A stretch of 64,000 bases of DNA from Corynebacterium jeikeium (GCF_000738175.1 NZ_JFCH01000027.1:1-64000); one strand, 5' to 3'; counted from the stretch's first letter, positions 9,020 to 18,634 are shown. A program made the numbers and translations. The notes: generated from the letters alone by a model not told the origin.

Positions 9020-9928
9020 ATGACTTTTCAGCCATATCCCTCACATTCAACCCCTTACGCAGGAGACGCGGAGATTGGCGACGCAGCGCTAGTCATCCGC
9101 AACCTCGTGAAGACCTTCACGGACAAGGTCGCGGTAAATAACCTCAACCTGACCGTGCCGAAGGGCAGCTTCTACGGCATCGTCGGCCCCAACGGTGCAG
9201 GCAAAACCACTGCCATCCTCGCAGCAACGGGCATCATTCGGCCCGACAGCGGCAACTCCTGGGTCGCCGGCCACCCACTGTGGGCAGACCCAGCCGAAGG
9301 CACCCGGGTGGAAGAGGAAGTGCTGGCAGCCAAGCGCAGCTACGGACTGCTGGTCGACGGCCTCCCCGTGTTCGAACGCCTCAGCGGCAAGGAGTATCTG
9401 GAATACCTGGGATATCTGCGTGACATCCCCGGCGAAGAACTGCAGCAGCGCATCGCAGACCTGCTGCGGGCACTCGATCTGGAGGATGCCGGCAAGAAGT
9501 ACATCGCCGACTACTCCGCAGGCATGAAAAAGAAGATCCTGCTGGCCGGCGCCCTGCTGCACAGCCCGGAGGTTTTGATCCTGGACGAGCCCTTCGAGGC
9601 TGTGGATCCGGTATCCGGCGAAGTGATCCGCACGATCCTACGACGTTACGTCGAAGCAGGCGGCACCGTGATCCTCAGCTCACACGTGATGGAGCTGGTC
9701 GAGGGACTCTGCAACCACGTGGCGATCATTAACCAGGGCACCGTCGTTGCCGCCGGTACCACCGAGCAGGTACGCGCAGGCAAGTCCCTATCCGAGCGCT
9801 TCGTAGAAGCCGTAGGTGGCAAGCAGCTGGACACGGAATCCTTCGGCTGGCTACGCGGCGGATCGCAGTCAGCGCACGGCGCGCAGGCGCACGGGCCACA
9901 CGAAGGGCAGGCCGGTGTCGAAGACTAA
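9020..9928 (+). CDS. ABC transporter ATP-binding protein
   Basis: About 302 residues. Walker A is GPNGAGKTTAILAATG, Walker B is VLILDEPFEAVD and the switch His is in SSHVMELVE. The signature motif is unusual: YSAGMKKK instead of LSGGQ, a variant seen in exporters that pair with a large ABC-2-like membrane protein. It energises the permease encoded next, whose GTG start overlaps this gene by 14 bp. The start at ATG 9020 is set by TAAAAT (9007-9012), exactly 7 nt upstream; ATG 9011 would fall inside the hexamer. The exported substrate is unknown. Confidence 0.85.
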   Translation: MTFQPYPSHSTPYAGDAEIGDAALVIRNLVKTFTDKVAVNNLNLTVPKGSFYGIVGPNGAGKTTAILAATGIIRPDSGNSWVAGHPLWADPAEGTRVEEEVLAAKRSYGLLVDGLPVFERLSGKEYLEYLGYLRDIPGEELQQRIADLLRALDLEDAGKKYIADYSAGMKKKILLAGALLHSPEVLILDEPFEAVDPVSGEVIRTILRRYVEAGGTVILSSHVMELVEGLCNHVAIINQGTVVAAGTTEQVRAGKSLSERFVEAVGGKQLDTESFGWLRGGSQSAHGAQAHGPHEGQAGVED

Positions 9929-11546
9929 AACCTTCCTCAAACTCCACTGCAAGCTGTGGGCGCACGCGTTCGTGGGCAACCTGCAGATGATCATCGCCTC
10001 GGTGGCCGTAACCATCACTGCAGTGATGGGCTGCATCGGCCTAGGCTTCAGCAGCTACGGGGTGCTTGTCAACGATGAAGACCCAGCGATGTTCGTGCTG
10101 ACGATGGGGCTCGGCAGCGTGCTCTACCTAGCCATGTCGGCCATCTTCCCCAGCGAGGAACGGATGCTGGACCCGCGCATGTTCAGCTCCCTGCCACTGA
10201 CCGACCGCGACATCCTTCCGGGTATGGTCACGGCCATGTTCATCAACTCGCGGGCGGCGATCTCGCTGGTGAACACCATCATCATGGCCGCCCTTGGATA
10301 CCTCGCGTTCGCGGAGGTAGCCTCCGCGGGCGCGGGCGCACTGTGGGTACTGGCGTGTGTACTCCAGCTGGTGATCACTTTGCTCGCGGGCGAGGCGCTG
10401 GCCGCCGCGCTCAGCAGCATCGCCACCAAGTTCAACGAACTGTGGGGCAACGTCGCCGGGTTCGTCTTCACCTTTGGCTTCCTGGCGCTGTACCTCTTGC
10501 CTCAATTGCTGGCCGACGGAACCGATCCCACCGCGGCCATCAAGACCAGCGCCGACATCCTGTCCTGGACACCCTTCGCCGCTGCGGCCGGAGCGGCTGC
10601 TGACATGGCCAACATCGGAGGCGGTGGCGTCGGCACCGGCCTCGCCAAGGGCGCAATCTGCCTCGTGGCGATCCTCGCAGTGGCTTACATAATGCGCGTG
10701 GCCGTCAAGCACGACCTCAACAACCCACTGCCGACTCAGCACGCCACCCGCGCGGCGAAGGGCGACAGCCTACTGCTGCCGCGCGTCCCCAGCTCCCCCG
10801 TCGGCGCCCTCTACTCCCGCGAGATCCGCTACTGGCGCCGCGACAATCGCTTCATGATGAGCCTGATGGTCGTGGTCGTCCTCTGCGGACTGTACCTACT
10901 GATGGGAATGCTCGACGCGGCCAACCGCTGGATGCTGTGGTTCGCACTGTTCTTCGTATCCCTTGGTCCACAGCAGGTCGCGGGCAACTCCCTGGGCATG
11001 GACGGCCCATCCAACTGGGTACACATGGTCGCCGGAGTGCGCGGCAAGCAGATCGTCGCCAGCCGCAGTCTCTCCACCGTGACGGTGCTGGTGCCGATTT
11101 GGCTGATCGTCTGCATCGCCGCCGGAGCCATCGACGGCTTTAGCGCCACCTGGCTGCTGGTTAGCCTTTTGACCCTGGGTTGCATCCTCCTCGCCTCCGC
11201 GATGGCGAACTTCAGCGCCACCCGCTTCCCCGCTCAAACCACCGCGCCGGGCACCAACTCCTTCAAGCAGCGCAACGGCGGCAGCAACGCAATAGTCTCC
11301 GCGCTGGTGACGATGCTGATTCTCACCGTCTCTTTCCTGCCGGGCGGGCTGCTGGCACTGGTCCCGCTAGCCATGGCCGACGGAGCTAGCAACAGCATTG
11401 GCGCCATTCCCCTACTCAGCTGGCTGGGCGTGTTGCTGCACTGGGTGATCGTCGTCGGCGCCGCCTGGATCATGAATCGTCGCGCCTCCCGCCGGCTCGA
11501 CCTCGAATGGCCGGACATCGCGCAGAAGGTGCAGCAATACCTGTAG
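9915..11546 (+). CDS. ABC exporter permease, multi-spanning
   Basis: About 543 residues with many hydrophobic helices (roughly 12), for example around IIASVAVTITAVMGCIGLG, ALWVLACVLQLVITLLAG and LMVVVVLCGLYLLMGML. There is no ATP-binding motif, so it depends on the ATPase encoded just upstream. The GTG at 9915 overlaps the ATPase stop and has AAGGGCAGG upstream, which indicates translational coupling. The two genes form a stand-alone exporter operon. The N-terminal SKTKTFLKLHCKLWAHAFVGN is amphipathic and cytosolic. The substrate cannot be read from sequence. Confidence 0.8.
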   Translation: MSKTKTFLKLHCKLWAHAFVGNLQMIIASVAVTITAVMGCIGLGFSSYGVLVNDEDPAMFVLTMGLGSVLYLAMSAIFPSEERMLDPRMFSSLPLTDRDILPGMVTAMFINSRAAISLVNTIIMAALGYLAFAEVASAGAGALWVLACVLQLVITLLAGEALAAALSSIATKFNELWGNVAGFVFTFGFLALYLLPQLLADGTDPTAAIKTSADILSWTPFAAAAGAAADMANIGGGGVGTGLAKGAICLVAILAVAYIMRVAVKHDLNNPLPTQHATRAAKGDSLLLPRVPSSPVGALYSREIRYWRRDNRFMMSLMVVVVLCGLYLLMGMLDAANRWMLWFALFFVSLGPQQVAGNSLGMDGPSNWVHMVAGVRGKQIVASRSLSTVTVLVPIWLIVCIAAGAIDGFSATWLLVSLLTLGCILLASAMANFSATRFPAQTTAPGTNSFKQRNGGSNAIVSALVTMLILTVSFLPGGLLALVPLAMADGASNSIGAIPLLSWLGVLLHWVIVVGAAWIMNRRASRRLDLEWPDIAQKVQQYL

Positions 11547-11601
11547 CAGCGCGACCGGGGGGCGTCCATAAAAGATCAATCCATAAAAGATCGCAAGAAA
11601 A

Positions 11602-11626
11602 AGGCCGGGCAACGACTGCCCGGCCT
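11602..11626 (-). terminator. Rho-independent terminator of serA
   Basis: Perfect 10-bp arms AGGCCGGGCA / TGCCCGGCCT with a 5-nt loop, followed on the minus strand by TTTTTCTTGCG. It lies 35 bp downstream of the serA stop and also faces the end of the convergent ABC permease gene. Confidence 0.85.
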
Positions 11627-11660
11627 CACACGTACTGGGCGTGAAGCCCAGCCTCGCGGT

Positions 11661-13250
11661 CTAGAGGTTCAGAACGAACGCGTTGGAGGCGTTCAGCTCT
11701 GCCTTGACCTCTTCGACTAGCTGCTTGTCCAGTTCCTCACTCACGCGCAGAACCAGAGTTGCCGTCTGCTCATCGTCCGTCGGGGACAGTGCAGCGGCGT
11801 CGATGTTGATGCCCTTATTGCCCAGCAGCGTACCGACCTTGCCCAGCGCGCCCGGCTGATCCGGGTATGCCAGGAACAGGTTCGTGCCGGTGGCGCGCAG
11901 GTCCAGGCCGCGGTGGTTGATGCGGACGATCTTCTCCACGTGCTCCAGGCCGGTCAGCGCTCCAGCGACGGTGGCGGTGGTGCCATCGGCTGCGACAACC
12001 TGAACCTCCAGGATGGAGCGGTGGCTGACGGACTCGTCCTGGGTCTGTACGTCCAGCTCCACGCCGCGCTCTTCAGCGATCTGCGGGGCGTTGACGAAGG
12101 TGACCTGCTCATCGATCACGCCGGAGAACACGCCACGCAGGCCAGCTAGACCCAGCGCGTCGACGGACTCGGTGGACAGCTCGCCACGGGCGGTGACGGT
12201 CACGGTGTTCGGAGCGCTGTTCAGCAGCTCGGAAGCAACGCGGCCCAGGTTGGTGGCCAGGTTCAGCCACAGGGCAACTTCCTCGGAGACCTTGCCGCCG
12301 GAGACGTTCACTGCGTCCGGTACGAAGTCGCCGGCCAGGGCCTTCAGAACGGATGCGGCAACGTCGGTGCCCGCGCGGTCCTGTGCCTCCACGGTGGAAG
12401 CGCCCAGGTGCGGGGTAACGACGACCTCTTCCAGCTCGAACAGCGGGGAGTCGGTGCACGGCTCGGAGGCGTACACGTCGAAGCCGGCGCCGCGGATGTG
12501 GCCGGACTTGATGGCCTCCGCCAGGGCTGCCTCGTCCACTAGGCCGCCGCGGGCGGCGTTGATGATGATCTGCCCCTTCTTGGACTTTGCCAGCAGGTCC
12601 GCGTCGAACATGCCCGCGGTTTCCTTAGTCTTCGGCAGGTGGATGGTCACGAAGTCGGAGCGGCTCATCAGCTCTTCCAGCTCCACCAGCTCCACGCCCA
12701 GCTGTGCGGCACGGGCGGGGTTGGCGTACGGGTCGTAAGCGATGATGTCCGTCTCGAAAGCGGCCAGGCGCTGTGCAAACAGCTGGCCGATGTGGCCGAA
12801 GCCGACGATGCCGACGGTCTTGCCCAGGATCTCTACGCCCTTGAAGGAGGAACGCTTCCACTCGCCGTCGCGCAGGGTCTTGTCGGCGGCGGGGATCTGG
12901 CGGGCGGTGGACAGCAGCAGGCTGATTGCGTGCTCGCAAGCGGAGTGGATGTTGGAGGTCGGAGCGTTGGCGACCATCACACCGCGGGAGGTGGCGGTGT
13001 CGATGTCAACGTTGTCCAGGCCCACGCCTGCGCGGCCGACGATCTGCAGCTTCGGCGCTGCCTCGAGCACCTCGGCGTCGACGGTGGTTGCAGAGCGGAC
13101 CAGCAGCGCGTCTGCGTCTGCGACTGCCTTCAGCAGCTCGGGGCGGTTGGGGCCGTCGACCCAGCGAACCTCGACGGAATCACCGAGAGCATCGACGGTG
13201 GACTGGGACAGTTTGTCGGCGATGAGGACTACCGGACGGGTGTTACTCAC
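11661..13250 (-). CDS. serA: D-3-phosphoglycerate dehydrogenase
   Basis: 529 residues, the long actinobacterial form. NAD-binding motif GKTVGIVGFGHIGQLFAQRL near residue 145, catalytic region HLPKTKETAGMFD and NAARGGLVDE, then the intervening (allosteric substrate-binding) domain and a C-terminal ACT domain (LFLAYPDQPGALGKVGTLLG). It oxidises 3-phosphoglycerate in the first step of serine synthesis, and the ACT domain of this type gives serine feedback inhibition. The start is GTG 13250 with AGGGAG upstream. A clear terminator follows at 11602-11626. The position between leuB and ilvC agrees with C. glutamicum and mycobacteria, apart from the metal genes inserted between serA and ilvC. Confidence 0.95.
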   Translation of the reverse strand: MSNTRPVVLIADKLSQSTVDALGDSVEVRWVDGPNRPELLKAVADADALLVRSATTVDAEVLEAAPKLQIVGRAGVGLDNVDIDTATSRGVMVANAPTSNIHSACEHAISLLLSTARQIPAADKTLRDGEWKRSSFKGVEILGKTVGIVGFGHIGQLFAQRLAAFETDIIAYDPYANPARAAQLGVELVELEELMSRSDFVTIHLPKTKETAGMFDADLLAKSKKGQIIINAARGGLVDEAALAEAIKSGHIRGAGFDVYASEPCTDSPLFELEEVVVTPHLGASTVEAQDRAGTDVAASVLKALAGDFVPDAVNVSGGKVSEEVALWLNLATNLGRVASELLNSAPNTVTVTARGELSTESVDALGLAGLRGVFSGVIDEQVTFVNAPQIAEERGVELDVQTQDESVSHRSILEVQVVAADGTTATVAGALTGLEHVEKIVRINHRGLDLRATGTNLFLAYPDQPGALGKVGTLLGNKGINIDAAALSPTDDEQTATLVLRVSEELDKQLVEEVKAELNASNAFVLNL

Positions 13251-13348
13251 GAATGTTTCTCCCTAAAGTGCGACATTGCCTCGCCCACGCCGAAACGACC
13301 GCGCCGACGCGGGAAGGGACCACGCCATCCAAATGTGACGTGCGACCC

Positions 13349-14644
13349 TTACAGCATAACTCTTACCTCTGCGTCACTCAGCATTGCCTTAAGGAATTGT
13401 TGTACCGCTCTGTCTGCATCGAAATTGACGCCAATAAGTACCACCTCACTGGAGGGGGTCAGCCCCACCTGGCGCCACCCACCCGCCGGCTGTATCCGCA
13501 GGTCGGGACCAGCTTGGTGCCAGACGTGAGCGAGTTCCGGGCGGTCGGCGATCCAGCAGTATCCCTTGGAGCGCACCAGCCCGGTTGTGGAGCGCAGAGC
13601 CTTGATCAGGCGCTCCCGGTCGAAGGGGCGGTCCCCGCGGAAGACAACGGAGCTGATGCCGTACTCTTCCGTCTCTGGAGTGTGCGGGTTCTCCAACTCG
13701 TCGAGGTAGCCTTCGTAGGCGCGCGCCGTCGCTTCGTCGTAGAGGTGTGCGCCGAGAATGTCGTCGACTGCCGACCGCCCCTCAGCTGCGCCGTCGGCCG
13801 CCACACTCGGAGTCTCAGCCGCGCCAGGGGCGTCCGCACTGGCGCCGGCGCCTGTTGGGGCGTCGGACTGGTCGGCGACGATGCGGCCGTGGAGGAGTTT
13901 CTCGATGCGCGCCCGCGGGTTCATTCTGCGCAGCAGCGCTACCGTCGCGCGGTAGCGCTGCTCGCTGACGAGGTCCGACTTGGTGACGTAGATGACGTCC
14001 GCGAACTCAACCTGATCGACCAAAAGATCCGCAATGGTGCGTTCATCGTCCGCAGTCGCCTGCAGGTCCGCTTCTGTGAGCAGCTTCTTCTGCCCTATTT
14101 GCGGCAGGAACTGGGCGGCGTCAACAAGAGTGACCATAGTGTCGATCGGCGCAACGTCCGCGAGGCGAGTGCCGTCCTCCCAACGCCATTCGAAAGTTGC
14201 GGCGACGGGCATGGGCTCGGAGATTCCCGTGGATTCGATGACGATGTGGTCAAAGTTTCCGCTACGCGCGAGCGTGCCGACGGATTCCACCAGGTCTTCA
14301 CGCAGTGTGCAGCAGATGCAGCCGTTAGTGAGTTCGACGAAGCGGTCTTCGCCGCGCGTGAGGTGGCCTTCGCCTGCGATGAGGGCGGCGTCGATGTTGA
14401 TTTCCGAAAAGTCGTTGACGATCACCGCGATGCGCCGGCCGCCCCGGTTGGCGAGCAGGTCGTTGAGCAGTGTTGTCTTGCCCGACCCAAGGAATCCGGA
14501 CAACACCGTGACGGGCGTGGCACTCGCGGTGGTGGCAGTCGGCGCGACGTCCGCAGGCACCCCACTTCTCTGGCGCAGGGCCTCGCCAGAAGCAGCAACT
14601 TCGGAAGCTGGGTGGTCGGAAGAATGGCTATGTGTATGTCTCAT
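13349..14644 (-). CDS. CobW/ZNG1-family metallochaperone GTPase
   Basis: 431 residues. P-loop GFLGSGKTTLLNDLL, switch region VIVNDFSEINIDAALI, the metal motif CICC inside TNGCICCTLREDLVE, and KSDL as guanine-specificity motif. A low-complexity Ala/Gly/Ser segment (about residues 255-290) precedes the C-terminal CobW_C domain. These GTPases deliver metal, usually zinc under zinc starvation, to client enzymes. The ATG at 14644 follows a TAGGGT hexamer by 8 nt. Upstream, 14661-14684 holds a weak palindrome resembling a Zur site. It lies next to iron-uptake and CDF genes, supporting a role in metal homeostasis rather than cobalamin synthesis. Confidence 0.88.
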   Translation of the reverse strand: MRHTHSHSSDHPASEVAASGEALRQRSGVPADVAPTATTASATPVTVLSGFLGSGKTTLLNDLLANRGGRRIAVIVNDFSEINIDAALIAGEGHLTRGEDRFVELTNGCICCTLREDLVESVGTLARSGNFDHIVIESTGISEPMPVAATFEWRWEDGTRLADVAPIDTMVTLVDAAQFLPQIGQKKLLTEADLQATADDERTIADLLVDQVEFADVIYVTKSDLVSEQRYRATVALLRRMNPRARIEKLLHGRIVADQSDAPTGAGASADAPGAAETPSVAADGAAEGRSAVDDILGAHLYDEATARAYEGYLDELENPHTPETEEYGISSVVFRGDRPFDRERLIKALRSTTGLVRSKGYCWIADRPELAHVWHQAGPDLRIQPAGGWRQVGLTPSSEVVLIGVNFDADRAVQQFLKAMLSDAEVRVML

Positions 14645-14726
14645 AGCCCGTCACCCTACACGTTATTGCAAGCCGTTTTCATTAGTGACGCTGGGAGTGC
14701 ACTTCGAAATACCTCTAACGACCCTA

Positions 14727-14762
14727 TCTTTAGCGCCTTTAGCGTCTTTAACGTCTTTAGCG
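14727..14762. repeat. 9-bp tandem repeat, four units
   Basis: Four consecutive 9-bp units of consensus TCTTTAGCG (variants CCTTTAGCG and TCTTTAACG) run across the stop codon region of the siderophore ABC ATPase gene. Most of the array lies 3' of that minus-strand gene. Confidence 0.7.
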
Positions 14763-15536
14763 ATACGGAATCGGCAAGACTCTCCCTGTTTCCGGATCCC
14801 GCACTTCCAGGCAGGAAATCCCGAAAAGCTCCTCAACGAGCTGCGCGGACATAACTTCTTCTGTCTCCCCCGCCGCCAGCACCTGACCGTCACGCATAGC
14901 CACGATAGAATGAGCGAAACGGGCCGCGTGCGTCATATCGTGTACGACCATCACGATAGTTCGACCGGCAGCGTTGAGCTCTCGCACTAAATCCAGAATC
15001 GCGATCTGATGAGCGGGATCCAAGTACGTCGTTGGCTCGTCGAGGAGCAGCACGGGAGTCTGCTGAGCCACGGTCATCGCCACCCACACTCGCTGGCGCT
15101 GGCCGCCAGACAAATCCGTCGCTGGAATGTCGAGCAGGGCGGTCACCCCGGCGCGTTCCGCCGCCTCCTCCACCGCGCGGTGGTCCTCCGCTCCCAACGA
15201 CGCAAACGCCCCGGTATACGGATACCGACCGTACGCGATAACTTCCCGCACACTCACCCCTTCGGGAGTAACGGGCTGTTGCGGCAAGAACGCAACGTGC
15301 CGGGCAAACTCACGCGCGCTCATCTTGCGGATGGAGCGATCGCCTAGGTAGACCTGTCCCTTCGAGATTGGTTGTTGACGCCCCAACGCTCGCAGCAGCG
15401 TAGATTTTCCGCAGCCATTCGGGCCTATGAGGGCGGTAATCTTCCCCTCCGGAACCTGGAGAGAAACATCTCGCAAGACATCCGGGCCGCCGTAGCCTAC
15501 CGTGATGGCCTCGGCGTGCAAGGCAGGTTCACTCAT
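14757..15536 (-). CDS. Iron-siderophore ABC transporter ATP-binding protein (FecE-like)
   Basis: 259 residues. Walker A GPNGCGKSTLLRALG, signature LSGGQRQRVWVAMT, Walker B VLLLDEPTTYLD, switch His in VVHDMTHAARFA. This matches the FecE/FepC class that powers uptake of ferric siderophores. The ATG at 15536 overlaps the preceding permease stop as ATGA, with AAAGGAG upstream, so translation is coupled. It is the last gene of the four-gene operon controlled from 18627. The siderophore type is not evident; no synthesis genes are adjacent. Confidence 0.92.
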   Translation of the reverse strand: MSEPALHAEAITVGYGGPDVLRDVSLQVPEGKITALIGPNGCGKSTLLRALGRQQPISKGQVYLGDRSIRKMSAREFARHVAFLPQQPVTPEGVSVREVIAYGRYPYTGAFASLGAEDHRAVEEAAERAGVTALLDIPATDLSGGQRQRVWVAMTVAQQTPVLLLDEPTTYLDPAHQIAILDLVRELNAAGRTIVMVVHDMTHAARFAHSIVAMRDGQVLAAGETEEVMSAQLVEELFGISCLEVRDPETGRVLPIPYR

Positions 15537-16696
15537 CGGGAGCTCCTTTCATCTGTCGTGGGCACCGCAGGCGCTCCCGCAGGGGTGCGAGACATACGCA
15601 GCAGAAGATAAATGAAGTACGGGGCGCCGACAACGGAGATCAACGCACCCACAGGGATTTCGGTGGGTGCAAATGCCCAGCGGCCAAGGGCGTCACAGAA
15701 AACGACCAACCCCGCGCCAGCCAGCGCAGACACTGGCAACACTCGCCTGGCAGCACCACCAACCAGCAGTCGAGCAGCATGCGGCACGATTAATCCTGCA
15801 AATCCCAACACTCCCGCCGCAGCCACTGCGGCGGCTCCCAACAGGATCGCGAACAGCACCGCCACAGTGCGCCACGCTCGCTCACTCACGCCTACTCCCG
15901 CCATGGCAGAAGAGTCCAGGTTCAGCATGTCCAAGTGCCTCGAGAGCACGATGGCTACCACTATGACCACCAACACCACTGGCCCAACGACTTGCGCATC
16001 CGCGAGAGTGCGGGCGTAAAGCGACCCCTTAAGCCAGGTCATCGCTGCGCCGGCTTCCGGCGCAGCCTTGACCAACAACAGTTGAGTCAGCGCACCGAGA
16101 CCTACAGAAACCGCTACTCCAGTGAGGGTGAGCCGCACCGGATCCGTTGCTCCCTTTCCTGCGAGCACCAGCACCAGGCCTGCACCCACCAGTGCACCAA
16201 CAAAAGCCACGGGAGTCAGTGCCTGCGCCGGCAAGGAACCGACACTCAACAGAGCTGCCACGGCTGCCAAGCCCCCTCCTGCGGTGACGCCCACAGTGTC
16301 CGGAGCCGCCAGCGGATTACGCAAGGCTAGCTGCAGCAACGCGCCGGAGACCGCCATCGCTGCACCAGCGAGGATCCCCACGAGCACACGGGGCATCCGG
16401 TAGCGCCATATGAGTTTCCCACCGGTGAAGAGGTCGTGGATCGTCTCTGCCGGGGGCTTCATGACGGCGCCGACGCTTAATCCCAGGACGATCGCGAACG
16501 CCAGCAAAGCCAGCAGCGCTGCATACACGGCTATAACGCGGGGCGCGCCGGCATTAGTACGCCGTGGCGCTATAGCAACTTCCCGCGGCGCCGCAGTATC
16601 ACCCTGCGGCGCTGCAGTGTCACGCCTCGGCGCTGCAGTTCCCGGCTGGGAAACGCCCCTCCGGAGGATTCGTTTGCGATTCAGCCTGCGGTTCAT
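15533..16696 (-). CDS. FecCD-family siderophore permease
   Basis: 387 residues. After an Arg-rich, repeat-like cytosolic N-terminus (about 50 residues with TAAPRRDTAAPQGDTAAP) come about nine to ten membrane helices of the BtuC/FecCD family, including GILAGAAMAVSGALLQLALRNP, the family signature just after the first long helix, and LGFAGLIVPHAARLLVG. It forms half of the iron-siderophore channel together with the next upstream permease. The ATG at 16696 overlaps the neighbour's TGA by one base and has AGGAGG upstream. The repeat-derived N-terminal extension is unusual for the family. Confidence 0.92.
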   Translation of the reverse strand: MNRRLNRKRILRRGVSQPGTAAPRRDTAAPQGDTAAPREVAIAPRRTNAGAPRVIAVYAALLALLAFAIVLGLSVGAVMKPPAETIHDLFTGGKLIWRYRMPRVLVGILAGAAMAVSGALLQLALRNPLAAPDTVGVTAGGGLAAVAALLSVGSLPAQALTPVAFVGALVGAGLVLVLAGKGATDPVRLTLTGVAVSVGLGALTQLLLVKAAPEAGAAMTWLKGSLYARTLADAQVVGPVVLVVIVVAIVLSRHLDMLNLDSSAMAGVGVSERAWRTVAVLFAILLGAAAVAAAGVLGFAGLIVPHAARLLVGGAARRVLPVSALAGAGLVVFCDALGRWAFAPTEIPVGALISVVGAPYFIYLLLRMSRTPAGAPAVPTTDERSSR

Positions 16697-17694
16697 CAGC
16701 GCCCACCTCCTGGTCGCAGCCGATTAATACCCCACAGCAGCAAAGGCACGCCTGCAATGGCAGTAACCACGCCCACTGGAGTCTCCGCCGGCGCCCACAG
16801 AGCCTGCGCAACGGAATCCGCCACCAGCAGAACCACCGCGCCCACCACTGGGGCGATCACTAAGCTCAATCGGTGACGCGGGCCTGCCACCCGATACGAG
16901 ACGACCGCCGCCATCAAGCCAAGGAAACCAATGGGTCCAGCAGCCGCAACTGCCGGCGCGATCAACAGCACTGCGCCCACCACTGCCAAAATGCGCAGAC
17001 GGTGGGGGTTCGCGCCGACGGAAGACGAGAGGGCGTCACCAGCAAAAAGCGTATCCAGCCCCCGACCAGCAGCAATAGTAAACGGCAGAACCACCGCCAC
17101 AGCAATAATGCAGGGCACTACATCCGGGAAACGAACCCCACCCAAGCGGCCCGAAAGCCACGACAGCACGGTCGAAAGCTGAGCCTCATCGATGACCAAA
17201 ATGATCGCGGTACACGCCGAGAACAATGCAGAAACGGCTATGCCGAGCAAAATCATCCGCTGCACCGACTGAGCACCAGTCGGATCCCCCACCGTCACGC
17301 GCATCCCGATACCTACCGTGATCGCAGCTCCAAGCGCTGCACCACACAACGCCCCCGGCAGCACAGCTGCGCCCGACACAGATCCCGTGATCGTCGTGCA
17401 TAGCACAGCGCCAAACGCCGCACCGGAATTCACGCCGGTGATTTCCGGATCCGCCAGCGGGTTGCCTGTAGCCGTGCGCAGCAACACGCCTGCCGCACCC
17501 AAAGCCATGCCGATCACCGTCGCCGCCAAGAGCCGGTCGCGCATAACGGAGTGCATTTCCCCCGCGAGTTCTGGCGCGTTAGTCGGCACCTCCACGCTGT
17601 TCATGCGCCAGACCCATACTGCAAGAATGACAGCCAATCCCAGCGCCAGCAGAATCGCTAGTTGTGTAAGGCGTGGTTTGAGCCCTCGTTGCAC
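16696..17694 (-). CDS. FecCD-family siderophore permease
   Basis: 332 residues, the usual family length. It carries the signature GMALGAAGVLLRTATGNPLADPEITGV-type block (starting near residue 61), then hydrophobic helices and GPIGFLGLMAAVVSYRVAGP near the C-terminus. It pairs with the following FecCD gene as a heterodimeric channel. The gene is 36 bp downstream of the substrate-binding lipoprotein and shares its DtxR-controlled promoter. The stop codon overlaps the next gene's start. Confidence 0.92.
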   Translation of the reverse strand: MQRGLKPRLTQLAILLALGLAVILAVWVWRMNSVEVPTNAPELAGEMHSVMRDRLLAATVIGMALGAAGVLLRTATGNPLADPEITGVNSGAAFGAVLCTTITGSVSGAAVLPGALCGAALGAAITVGIGMRVTVGDPTGAQSVQRMILLGIAVSALFSACTAIILVIDEAQLSTVLSWLSGRLGGVRFPDVVPCIIAVAVVLPFTIAAGRGLDTLFAGDALSSSVGANPHRLRILAVVGAVLLIAPAVAAAGPIGFLGLMAAVVSYRVAGPRHRLSLVIAPVVGAVVLLVADSVAQALWAPAETPVGVVTAIAGVPLLLWGINRLRPGGGR

Positions 17695-17730
17695 TTAAAT
17701 TCCTTCGGTCGTAAACGCACGAGGGTGCGC

Positions 17731-18627
17731 CTACTTACGAGCGTTCTCCGTTTCAATGATCTGATCCAGCATTGCCTCTGCGGCCAGCGGACCACGAGAA
17801 CGAGACCAGGTGTCCTGCTCCACGTCCACGATGTCCTTCACCACATCCTTGTATGGGCTGGACTTGAAGCCCTCGATGTCGTTGTACAAGTACATCCGAT
17901 CCAGCTTCATTGAGGGGAGCTTATCACCCGTCATTTCGGCAACGTCAGTCTTGGACTCGATAGCGGTACGGGAACCGTCGTAGCCGTAGACGTAGCCGGC
18001 GTCAGAAAGAAGAGAGCCTGCGAAAGAATCCTTGATCCAGGTGTAGAGAGTGCCCTTCGACCATCCGACCAGCGCTGCACGAGTGTTCGGCTTGACGAGC
18101 TTCTTAGCCTCTGCGACCTTGCCTTCGATACGCTCACGCACTTCCCCAGCTTTATCTTCCTTGCCCAGCTTCTTTGCGATGTCATCCATGGAGTCAAGGA
18201 CGTCGGTGTAGCTGGCGTCGCTGTAGGACTTCGTCTCTGCAATTTCCTCCAGCTGCGGCATGATCGATTCCTGTCGCGTTGGGCTAGCGAGGATCAGGTC
18301 GGGTTCAAGAGACTGAATGACCTCCAGGTTTGGCTGTTTTGCCTGGCCAACCGATTCGATGCCCTCGAGCTTGCCCTCCAGAGTTTTCGGCCCGGAGGAC
18401 TTGCCGATCTCTACAATGCCGACAGGCTTTACGCCCAGCGCCTCAAGGATTTCCTCATATCGCCAGTCCAGCGCGACCACCCGTGGCTCGCCGTCTTTAC
18501 CGCCTCCGCCGTTGTCACCGTCACCGGAGCCACAGGCAACGAGGGCCGTGGCTCCGAGAATCGTCGCGACGAGGAGAGCCAGGGCGCGACGTAAAGAGCC
18601 GCGCTGAGAGTTTCGAGAGTTCATCAT
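17731..18627 (-). CDS. Iron-siderophore-binding lipoprotein (FecB-like)
   Basis: 298 residues. A lipoprotein signal (ALALLVATILGATALVAC, lipobox Cys near residue 32) anchors it outside the membrane. The rest is a TroA/FecB-type periplasmic-binding fold with VVALDWRYEEILEALGVKPVG and LILASPTRQESIMPQLEEIA. It captures ferric siderophore and passes it to the two permeases. The first ATG at 18627 lies 7 nt after TAGTGT (18635-18640), so the message is probably leaderless, and a DtxR-type operator spans the -35 region. First gene of the operon. Confidence 0.92.
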   Translation of the reverse strand: MMNSRNSQRGSLRRALALLVATILGATALVACGSGDGDNGGGGKDGEPRVVALDWRYEEILEALGVKPVGIVEIGKSSGPKTLEGKLEGIESVGQAKQPNLEVIQSLEPDLILASPTRQESIMPQLEEIAETKSYSDASYTDVLDSMDDIAKKLGKEDKAGEVRERIEGKVAEAKKLVKPNTRAALVGWSKGTLYTWIKDSFAGSLLSDAGYVYGYDGSRTAIESKTDVAEMTGDKLPSMKLDRMYLYNDIEGFKSSPYKDVVKDIVDVEQDTWSRSRGPLAAEAMLDQIIETENARK

Positions 18628-18634
18628 TCCGCAG

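Noticed and set aside
13253-14854. Long plus-strand open frame of about 530 codons
   Set aside because: It is antisense to the CobW GTPase and the start of serA, has no recognisable domain or start signal, and the opposite strand encodes a fully conserved protein. High GC creates such frames.
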